Shown here piece by piece: positions 39,664 through 49,500 of a stretch of 64,000 bases of DNA. The stretch's first letter is position 1; every line of letters begins with the position of its first letter. The translations under genes and the position numbers were made by a program. The stretch is from Tritrichomonas musculus (lineage: Eukaryota; Parabasalia; Tritrichomonadida; Tritrichomonadidae): assembly GCA_039105265.1 (NCBI GenBank), contig JAPFFF010000021.1:1984001-2048000 (forward strand). The letters are read 5' to 3'. Under the pieces are notes generated by a model, which saw only the letters and a list, made by a program, of their open reading frames with translations, had not been told where the DNA came from and did no database searches.

Positions 39664-40798
39664 TACACCCCGAGCTTATTACATTTTCAAAAATAAAAAT
39701 GTAATAAGAATTTTTTTTTTTTAAAAAAAAAAGACGAGCTGCCAAACGAACTTATGACCCTAATTAAAAAATTATAAATAAGAGTATTTTGTTTAATTAC
39801 AAATATATATATAAATAAAAAAATTATTTAAATTTATAATCTTATACTTATCATATATTTATAATTTTTGTTCGAAAAATCAAAGATTTTTTCCTTATTA
39901 CAGTATTTCTCAAATCTTATTACATAAATTGAAAAAGCCCAAAATGTAAGAACATTAATTTTTTGGTTTTTAAACGATTAAAAATAATATATTTATTATT
40001 TAGAATATTCAAACATTTATATATATCAAAATAAATATAAAATATTATATTAAACCATTTTATGATAGGAATAAATGGACTTTTTTATTACTTTAAAAAT
40101 TGAAAGAAATTTATTATTTTAAATATATAAATATTTTGGTTATTTATAGATATATAAGATTTTTTTTATGAAATTAATAATAATATTGTATTATAATTAT
40201 AGATATTATGATTATCTAAATCAAAGTGTTCGGTTGAATTAAAACGAAATTTGTCTTATTTTGTATCTTGATATTAATAATAAATGTTTTTATATATAAT
40301 CTTAAATATATAAGTATATTGTGCAATTTAATTGTCGTGAGGACAAAAAGATAATGCAATATATCCAATATTTTTGTAAAAAATACTATATAAAATACTC
40401 TGAAAATATATTTAAAGTATTGAATCCTTAAAGCAAAGTACTCAAACCTTAAAGCAAAAAGTATTCAATTATTTGACAAATAAAATAATTTCAATACTCC
40501 TTAAAGCAGGAGTATTGAATTCTTATTACAAGAGACTATTGAAATTTCAGCCATATAAAACAAATTGAAAGGTCCTTATTACAGCTCGTTATTTTTGGAA
40601 AACGTTAAGTTTTTTTTATTAATTTTGTTAACCAAATTTTAATATATATATATAAATATAAAGATAAATTTGTTAACCAAAAAACTAAAAAAAAAAAACG
40701 TTTTTATTTTCATGAAATATGCTCTTTTTTGGCTTTTTGAATAAATTATATTTTGATGTAATAAGAGCCGTTTAAAATAGACTTTAGCTCGGGGTGTA
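39664..40798. mobile_element. 1135-bp non-autonomous element with 8-bp target duplication
   Basis: The 13-bp ends TACACCCCGAGCT (39664-39676) and AGCTCGGGGTGTA (40786-40798) are perfect inverted repeats. Both are flanked by TTTTAAAC (39656-39663 and 40799-40806). The motif CTTATTACA or its complement occurs at 39675, 39700, 39894, 39916, 40522, 40575 and 40757. No coding frame. Eight-base duplications suit hAT-type mobilisation; a 9-bp reading (ATTTTAAAC) is also possible. Confidence 0.8.
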
Positions 40799-40832
40799 TT
40801 TTAAACCAGAAAAAAAGCAAATGCATTTATAT

Positions 40833-41418
40833 TAGTGTTGTTAAAAGTTATATACAAAAATTCCAAACAGACTTTTGTCAAAATCAAAAAAAATTAAAAT
40901 AGACTTTAAAGACCAATTTAAACATATAAAAACATTTTTAAAGCAAATTTGAATTAATCTTTTTTGATTTTTTTGAGCTAATCTTAATTATTTTTTAGTA
41001 AATTTTCAAAATAAAATTAAGAAAAATATTGTGAAAAAAGGTTATTCAATTTTCTTGTAAAATTTATTGCTTTTTATATTTGCAAACAAGTATAAATATA
41101 TTTTTTTTAGTAATTAATTATATATTTAAAAGAATAAATTTAATAAATATAAAGATAAAAAGAGTTTATTTTAATTTTTGTCAACCAAAAAGTTATGTTT
41201 TTATTTTCTTAGGTATTCTCAAAAATTCAGATTAGCTTTTGATCAAATAAAATATTTATTCTCAATTGCTAATCATAATTTCAATGATAGAAACTTTTTA
41301 AATGTTATTTAATCGTTTTAATCTTTAATTGACTAGCTTTGTTTTTGGTATTTTGATTTGACTAACTCTGTTTTTGGTATTTCGGTTGTATTTTTGTCTA
41401 TAACTTTTAACAACACTA
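40833..41418. mobile_element. 586-bp hAT-type MITE
   Basis: The ends TAGTGTTGTTAAAAG (from 40833) and CTTTTAACAACACTA (to 41418) are inverted repeats of about 27 bp with one or two mismatches. They are flanked by a perfect 8-bp duplication ATTTATAT (40825-40832, 41419-41426). TAGTGTTG ends plus 8-bp duplications are typical of hAT elements. Non-coding. Confidence 0.85.
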
Positions 41419-41549
41419 ATTTATATCATCTTATTCTAGTATCTTTTTTATTTATTTCTGCTAATTGACAGTTATTTTTTTTTATCTTCAGATATCAAGA
41501 TTCACTTCTAAAAAATATCAATGCCAATGCTTTTATTAATACATTAATA

Positions 41550-41917
41550 AACTAAGTTTTTTAATTTGTCCCTTCTTATCGTCCTCTCAAATTTGAATAA
41601 AGCTAAATATTTTTTTTTAAGTTATTAAGGCATGAATACCTTCATTCATTTCAGGTCGAGGCTCCCGCTATTACCTTAACCAATTGGGCTTAGCCCTCAA
41701 AGGCTCCCAAAGCTATTTAAAAGGTATTTTTCCTGAATAAAAAACTTTTTTATATTCTTTTTTTTTTATTTTCATCTTCTCAAAATTGAAAGATATGGTA
41801 TTTTAAAAAAAATAATTTGTCCCTACTTATCGTCCTACTTTCTGAAGACTCATAGAAAATTTGAATTAAAAACTCTCAATTTTTTTGTGAATAAGGTAAT
41901 AATTAAAAAACTTAGTT
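41550..41917. mobile_element. 368-bp TA-flanked MITE
   Basis: The inverted ends AACTAAGTTTTTTAATT (41550) and AATTAAAAAACTTAGTT (to 41917) are flanked by TA (41548-41549 and 41918-41919). Two internal direct repeats share TTGTCCCT and CTTATCGTCCT (near 41565 and 41820). Its length is close to the 364-bp nested MITE, but the end sequence differs, so it is a separate Tc1/mariner-type family. Confidence 0.7.
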
Positions 41918-41919
41918 TA

Positions 41920-43514
41920 TTGTAAAGCCAACTTTTTAAATTAATATTTTTAGTTAAAAATTTAAAGATTAGAATCAAAAATTTTTTACATTAAAAATGA
42001 TATTATTATATCACATTTCATATCTGATATCTTGATAATCGATAATCTCGATATCAGATTTTTAAACTGATAATCGAGTATCAGATGCAAAAAAGGGACG
42101 TTTTTGATATCGATTCTCAAAAAAACAAGTCTACAAGAAAGCGCAAATATTTTTAACACCATCATTTTATAATTTCGATGTATGTAATTAGGTAAATTCC
42201 AACTAAGGTTGTAATCATGGTGATATTTTATCCCCTATTCATATCTTTAATTTTTAATATAAATTAATTTTATAAAATTTAATTAATATTATGATAATTA
42301 TCTAATATATTATTAATGAAAAATGATGCAATTAAATTGTTTGATAAAAAAGAGGTAAAGTTTTTTGAACTCAGTTTATTTGTGTCATTTTACTCCATTA
42401 AAATTTCTGAAATAAAATCTCTAAAAAAGAAAAAATTGTGTGTAAAAACTTTTTCAAAACGTTTGAGAGAAAATCTAGGAAAAAAGGGGGAAAAAAAATC
42501 TATCTAATTTTCTTTAGAATAATGAGAGATAATTAATTGATTATAATTAATTATCATTTTTTTGTTGTATTATATATATTTTATATATGTTTGATAATAT
42601 TATTTAATTGATTTGACAATATAAATCAAAAATAATATGCTATCGGCATTATTTCAATTTGAAATAATAACTCAATTATAAAATTTTGAATTAATAATTT
42701 TATATGCATATATCTCACTTAATATAATATATATTATGTTTTTAAACCAGATATAACAAATGTTTCATATTTTAATTTTGGATATAAAGAATGAATTGAT
42801 TTGATAAATAAATATATGGTAAAAAAGTTGTTTTATTTATCAAAATAGATTTTTAAATTAACTTTTTTTATATCAAACAACATTCTAAATAAATAGAATT
42901 ACTATTATCAATCCTTCATGTAAATAAATATAACAATTTTTATGTTAAAAATTTTCAAATTATTTATTATAAAGATTTTTACAAAAGGAATTGTAGAATT
43001 AATAACAAAGAAAATTTTTAAAATGATTTTATACCTGTAATAAAAATATAATATTACCAATTTGCATACTTTTCAATGAATAACTATTGAGAAATTATTA
43101 TTTTATTTTCATTTTACCATAAAAATTTTTATTATAAAAAGTTTTGATATAAAAATATCTTTTCAGAAAAAATATCCGCTAATTTTATATTGATTTTTTA
43201 ATATCATCTCATCAGATATATATCTAAATAATGATTGCTTTTTAGTTAAAAAATAATAAAAATAATTTTTTTAATCAATTTAAATTATCTCAGAATCTCT
43301 CAGAATTTTTTTTATTTTTCTCACATTTTAAATTTTATTGAAATCAATTAAATATATTATATCATTTTTAAAATTCATTTATCTTTGTTATTAATCTATA
43401 TATTTAAATTTTATTTTTAACATATAATAATGACTAAATACATAAAATAAATACAGGAATTCAATAAATAATAGCACTTAAATAATGATATTTATTTGTT
43501 TACCATTATACAAT

Positions 43515-43545
<31 letters not shown>

Positions 43546-44015
43546 GAAATTGTTTTAAAATATATCCAAAATTTACTTAAAAAAGCAAAATAAATACTTC
43601 CTTTAAAAAAAAGTTATTAAAAAAATTGAAAATTTTATTTGAATGCTTTTTTATTCAATTACAAAAAGCAACCACTTATCAGAAAAAACAATATATAATA
43701 ATAAGAATTATTATCATTTTTGTCATAAGATCATATTTATATTTTGAAGAGAGAACTATTTAAAATATTGAATTCCAATTGATTATTATTTATTATAATA
43801 TATTTATAAAAAATTATTTTATTTCTTTAACATAAATATAAATAAACTAATAGAATAACTATAACAATAAAAATATATTAATTATATTTATACTCCCTAT
43901 ATATATTAGTATAAACACAGCTTAATTTTAATAATAAATTTTAAATGAAATAAAATTTGAATGAAAAATAAAATACAAATTAATAGAATATTTTATACTA
44001 GACAATTGTTTGATA
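41920..44015. other. Very AT-rich intergenic region, no gene seen
   Basis: About 2.1 kb. It contains small imperfect palindromes built on GATATC/GATAATCGA near 42020-42080 and a T homopolymer of about 27 bases near 43520. A 63-codon frame at 42316-42507 is unsupported. Confidence 0.6.
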
Positions 44016-44792
44016 ATGAAGAACAAGAAAAACAAGTCTTTTGGTTCTAAAAGAAGTAAGGACTTCTCTGAGTTTATTGATCAACTCATTCACAAATATG
44101 AAAATAATCCTACCTCCACAATCCAAATTAACTCTCTCTCAATGGAGAATACAATCGAAAAAAGGAGGCTTTACGATCTTTTAAATGTTTTAGTTGCATG
44201 CGATATATGTACAAAGACCGATTCTCACAATTATATGTGGAATTCAATCAAAAATGCAAAGAATGCTGTAAGCCGAATATCATACGAGCTTGAGAGCAGA
44301 GCAATTCGAGAATCAGTAGAAGATATTTTTGTTTTGCCAGATTCCCCATCAATAGGCCTTATTACCACTCGATTTATTGAGGTTTTCCTTTATCTTAATA
44401 TCAATTCATTAAATATTAGAGATGCAGCACTGGCAATGTCCAGCGATGAAAGTCACTTCAAACCAATTTTAAGACGCCTTTATTTAGTTGCTTATTTGCT
44501 TGAACGAATAGGGCTATTCAAACATTCTCAAAAAATAGGGGAATATGAACTTGATGTTAATATTAAAAGCACATGCGTTAAATCTTTAGAAAAGCTAGCA
44601 AAATCTCAAGAATTTCCTCCAGATTCAATTGAATATCAACTTAATAGATTTGGAGAAAATTATTTAGACCTTATTTACACTTCGAGAAGAATGAGCTTTA
44701 TTGATCATCTAAGAGCTAGAAAAGCAGAACAAACAAATGAAGCGGAAACACCAAAACTGTTAATGAAAAACTTTCAAGGAATTTGCATTTAG
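44016..44792 (+). CDS. Atypical E2F transcription factor with two tandem DNA-binding domains
   Basis: The start is ATG 44016 (MKNKKNKSFG, 258 residues); the two codons before it begin with TTG. The first winged helix (about 7-76) carries KRRLYDLLNVLVACDICTK, matching the E2F/DP recognition helix R-R-I-Y-D-I-T-N-V-L. The second (about 111-182) opens with IGLITTRFIEVF, like the E2F L-G-L-L-T-x-K-F start, and carries LRRLYLVAYLLERIGLF. No dimerisation, marked-box or Rb-binding region follows. Two DNA-binding domains without a DP partner is the layout of atypical E2Fs (animal E2F7/8, plant DEL), which repress S-phase genes as monomers. The first domain is the closer match; the second lacks the YDI core. 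Role in cell-cycle control is inferred from the family. Confidence 0.75.
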   Translation: MKNKKNKSFGSKRSKDFSEFIDQLIHKYENNPTSTIQINSLSMENTIEKRRLYDLLNVLVACDICTKTDSHNYMWNSIKNAKNAVSRISYELESRAIRESVEDIFVLPDSPSIGLITTRFIEVFLYLNINSLNIRDAALAMSSDESHFKPILRRLYLVAYLLERIGLFKHSQKIGEYELDVNIKSTCVKSLEKLAKSQEFPPDSIEYQLNRFGENYLDLIYTSRRMSFIDHLRARKAEQTNEAETPKLLMKNFQGICI

Positions 44793-45519
44793 TAGAATTA
44801 ATTGCGGGAAATATATTCATGTCTGTATTTTTATTTGTTTTATTTTCATAGTTTTGAGAAATATTTTTAGCGTTTTATTTTTTTATGTTTTTCAAATATT
44901 ATTTTACTTATATGATTATTTTTATTTTGCATTTCTTCCTAAAAAGATCTGCAATGATCATTACCCAATATTGGTGCTTATTTAAATATGTCTTTCAATT
45001 ATATAATTATATAATTATGTAATTATATAATTATATTTACTACAAGCTTTCCCTCCCTTTGCAACTTTAAACTTTTTATATAAGACCAATTCATGATAGT
45101 TGATTGTTTTGATTATATATATCAAATATATATATTATTTGATATAATTTTTCTTCTTTTGTAAAAAATTACTTTTATATTCTATAAAACCTTATCTTAA
45201 ACATATTTTATTTATTAGATACATTATATGCGCTTTTTAATCATTCTCAGCAACTCAGCTATTGATCTAATTTCATTTCTTTTCATTAATAAACCATATT
45301 TTTTTTTTTAAATATAACAAGTTCAATAATAAACAGAGTAAAAAGGTAATTAAAAGAAATCATATTCTTTTAAAATGTATTCAAAATTTTTTATTATAAA
45401 TGATATACAATTTTTTTGAGATATTCTATTTTAAAATAAATTATGCACAAAATTGCTCTTTTTCTGAACAGAAAAGCAAATAGATATTAAAAAATTACAG
45501 GTAATTAATAAATAAAAAA
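44793..45519. other. AT-rich intergenic region with ATATAATT repeats
   Basis: Between the E2F and Rab stop codons. A short ATATAATT-type tandem repeat lies at about 45000-45040. No gene seen. Confidence 0.6.
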
Positions 45520-46128
45520 TCAACAATTACAATCATTTTTTTTTTGGGATGAATCATCTGTTACTAATAGTTCCGGAGGACCTTTTTTGTCATATTTTCC
45601 TTCGTCAAACAACTTTTCAATTTGTGTTAAACAAGAAATCATTGATGCTTCAATGTTTTCACCTGTTTTAGCTGATGTTTCGAAGAAAGCCATTTTATGA
45701 TCATCGGCAAATTTTTGAGCTACTTCTTTTGGCACTTCTCTTTTTTCGTTACTGAGATCACTTTTATTTCCAATTAAAACACACACTATATCACGATCTG
45801 ATGACTTGACGTCAGTCAACCAACGAGGAACATCATCATATGAGTCACGATTAGTAATATCATAAACAATGAATGCTCCGATTGATCCGCGATAATAGCC
45901 ACGTGTAACAGCTCGAAATAGTTCTTGACCAGCAGTATCCCAAAGCTGAAGTTCGATTCGTTGCTTTTTAGTTTCAATTATCTTTGACATAAATTCAACA
46001 CCTAAAGTTGATGGTGTATCTTCTTGAAAACAATCACGAACAAAACGGAAAAGAATGCAAGTTTTGCCAACGCCAGAATCACCAACGACAACAGTCTTTA
46101 CAGAATAATCATACTTCTTTCCTATCAT
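45520..46128 (-). CDS. Rab-family small GTPase
   Basis: 202 residues from ATG 46128, normal Rab length. All nucleotide-binding motifs are present: GDSGVGKT (16-23), switch I Thr41 in STLGVEF, WDTAGQE (63-69), NKSD (121-124) and ETSAK (150-154). The C-terminus DCNC gives Cys200 and Cys202, the CxC-type double geranylgeranylation site. The interswitch and RGYYRGSIGAFIVYDITNRDSY segments are nearest the Rab2/Rab4/Rab14 branch, but the exact subfamily is uncertain. It should cycle between GTP and GDP forms to direct vesicle traffic on endomembranes. Nothing is missing or unusual. Confidence 0.95.
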   Translation of the reverse strand: MIGKKYDYSVKTVVVGDSGVGKTCILFRFVRDCFQEDTPSTLGVEFMSKIIETKKQRIELQLWDTAGQELFRAVTRGYYRGSIGAFIVYDITNRDSYDDVPRWLTDVKSSDRDIVCVLIGNKSDLSNEKREVPKEVAQKFADDHKMAFFETSAKTGENIEASMISCLTQIEKLFDEGKYDKKGPPELLVTDDSSQKKNDCNC

Positions 46129-46542
46129 ATTGAATTTTATTTATTATTTGAGAGATTCCCAAAATCATACGATATGATCGAATTCAAAAAGTTAAAAAAT
46201 CAACTGAAATATTCAACCTTTTCTATAGAATGAAATTGTAAACAGAAAATGATCCTTATGATTTTATATTCTATCATGAAAATAAAAAATTAACACATTT
46301 ATTAAAAGTTAATTTTGGTTCCAACAAATTTAATTGAAAAATTTCGCTTCTTTAACATTAATCAATTATAATATCTTATCATTTGCACTTATTCCTACAT
46401 TTTAGATTAAAATCAATGATAAAAATTAAATTAGAACTGATATATAATTATAATTTCTGCAACTATTAGACATATAATCATATATATATATATATATATA
46501 AAACAAAAAAAGAATTAAACAATAAAAAACAAGTTTAAAAAT
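46129..46542. other. Intergenic region with (AT)n microsatellite
   Basis: AT-rich. An (AT)n run of about 22 bases lies at about 46479-46500. No gene is seen. Confidence 0.6.
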
Positions 46543-49500
46543 CTATAAAAATCTAATGTCTTTTTGCGGTTCACCGGCTTTTTTGGTGTTTGGTGCATTT
46601 GGCCGTGGAGAGCCTTTTCTTGATGAAGATCTTGAAGTGGAGCTAGATGATGGCATATTTTTAGTAGCACTTGTAGGAATCTTCTTATGACTGCTAAACT
46701 CATGGAAACGATGCGTAGACATTGGCTGCGAAGGCGTCATTAAGTTATCATCAACATATGTTCTTGGCGTTGAATAATCCACATTAAGTGGATTTTTAAT
46801 TATACGCGAGCCATCTGACATTAATTTCATTTCTTTATCGTTGACTTTTGGTGATTTCTTAAATTTCCTCTTCATTATAATAATATCTTGAACAAGTTGG
46901 TTTGAACGATTTTTCGCAATTTGTTCAATATCCTCTCTATCATCATCTTTGTCATCATCCATGGTAGTGAAATCAAAAACTGCTGGCTTTGAAGGTCTAA
47001 CTGGATAACTACCCATTGTAACGCTATGAAAAGAATTTGAAAGAGTTGATACATCACTAGCTGGATAACTACTGTTGTTATTTGAAGAATCAAACGGAAT
47101 ATATGTCTGAGTTTCAGCAAAAGCAATTTGCTTTGGAGTTTCCATTAATTTTCTGGCATTTACTTCAGCAGTTGCAGATATTTGATGATGACTATGCTGC
47201 TTTTGTTTATGCCTTGATCTGGATTGACTGCTCTCTTGGTATAAATTACCTTGAGTTTGTGAATCAACTTTGTTTGATTTCTGTTTGTATATCTCGTTAT
47301 TATTAATTTTGCTTTCATTATCCGAAATAAATGTTTCAACTTGCACAGAAGTCTTTTTTGATTTTTTAATAGCATTTTTATCATTTACCTTTTTAAACGT
47401 TTTCTCATCATTTACTTTTTTCAATGCATTTGTATCGCTTTGTTTTTTGACTGCTTTTTCTTTTTCCAATTTTTTCAAAGAATTTTCATATAAATTATCA
47501 ATACTTTGAATAAAGGTTTCTGTTTCAGATGTTGAAGTTGTATTTTTAATATCATCTTCACCTTCTTGCTTTGAATGCTTTGATCTAATTAATTTAGTAT
47601 TTTTTTTAGTTTTAGAATTTTCAATATCAATTAAAACTGCGGTTTGCTGAATGGCTTTCTTCATTTTTTCTGTCGTATCGCTGTAATTGTACTCAACATC
47701 TTCCTCTTCTTCTTCAATAATGACTTCAGAAGCACTAATTTTTTTATTCTCTTTGGTTTTTGGATTCTGAGCATTTTCATCGTTCACCTCAGAATTATGA
47801 CGATGATGATGGCGATGATTTTTACCTCTCTTTTTGTGACGGTGCCTTTGTTCATAAGATGACGAATCACTACTGAGCGATGCTTCAGATGATTCATTTT
47901 CGTTATTGTCTTTTTGGTTCGATTTTTTGCCTTTTTTACTTTTCTTTTCCCTATGATCACTTTCATCTTTTTCTTCTTTATTTTTGTTTATTTTAGACGA
48001 TTTATTTTTACTTCTTTTGTTGACTTTTTGATCGCTCTCATTACTTTCATCCGATTCTTCCTTGCTGCTTTCATTTTTAGAGGATTTGTTGTTTTTAGTG
48101 TTTTTCTTGGCTTTTTGATCGTTCTCATTGCCTTCAGTTTGATCTGAGTCTTTTAATTCGCTGTCTATTATTGATGATTTCTTGGATTTTTGATCACTTT
48201 CACTTTCATCTGTCTCTTCCTTGCTGCTTTCATTTTTAGAGGATTTGTTTTTAGTGTTTTTCTTGGCTTTTTGATCGTTCTCATTGCCTTCAGTTTGATC
48301 TGAGTCTTTTAATTCGCTGTCTATTTTTGATGATTTACTTTTGGAACTTTTCTTGCTGCTTTCGCTTTTATCGTCATCTTTGTTTGGACTTACTTTTTCA
48401 GATAAACTTTTGTCTCTTTTCACTTTTGCAGCAGTTTCAGTGCTGCTTATTTCGCCTTCTTCTTGGCTCTTCTCATCGTCTTTCTTTGCTTGCGTGCTCT
48501 CAATTTCATCATCATTGACCTGCTTAGCGAGAGCTTTGGCACTTTTATCTTCCTTTGTGCCATCTTCATTATTGGTCTTGTCGCTTTCAACTCCGTCTTT
48601 GATCTTGCCTACCTCGCTCTTTGATTTGCTTTTTGCATCTTTCTGTTGGCCATCTTCGTCACTGCTGCTCTTGCCATTCAATTTTTTACCATCATCACTT
48701 TTGCCTGTCTCACTTTCTTTCTTGCTTTTAGCGCTTTCACTCTTATTTTTGTCACTTTCGCTTTTGTTGGCTTCACTTTCGTTTTTGGAAACTTTGCTGC
48801 TGCTTTTGTCGTTTTCAGCTTTACTTTTGTCATCTTCACTTTTGTCTTTGTCTTTTTCACTCTTAGCTTTTTCACTTTCACTCTTAGCTTTTTCACTTTC
48901 ACTTTTAGCTTTTTCACTTTCACTTTTAGCTTTTTCACTTTCACTCTTAGCTTTTTCACTTTCACTTTCACTCTTAGCTTTTTCACTTTCACTTTTAGCT
49001 TTTTCACTTTCACTTTTAGCTTTTTCACTTTCACTTTTAGCTTTTTCACTTTCACTTTTAGCTTTTTCACTTTCACTCTTAGCTTTTTCACTTTCACTTT
49101 CACTCTTAGCTTTTTCACTTTCACTTTTAGCTTTTTCACTTTCACTTTTAGCTTTTTCACTTTCACTTTTAGCTTTTTCACTTTCACTTTCACTCTTAGC
49201 TTTTTCACTTTCACTTTTAGCTTTTTCACTTTTACTCTTAGCTTTTTCACTTTCACTATTTGCTTTGTCTTTTTCACTTTCACTTTTTTCTTTGTCTTTT
49301 TCTCTTTTGAATTTTTCACTTTCACTTTCATTTTTGTCTTTATCACTTTCACTTTTAGCTTTTTCACTTTCACTCTTAGCTTTTTCACTTTCACTTTTAG
49401 CCTTTTCACTTTCACTCTTAGCTTTTTCACTTTCACTTTTAGCTTTGTCTTTTTCACTTTCACTTTTAGCCTTTTCACTTTCACTTTTAGCTTTTTCACT

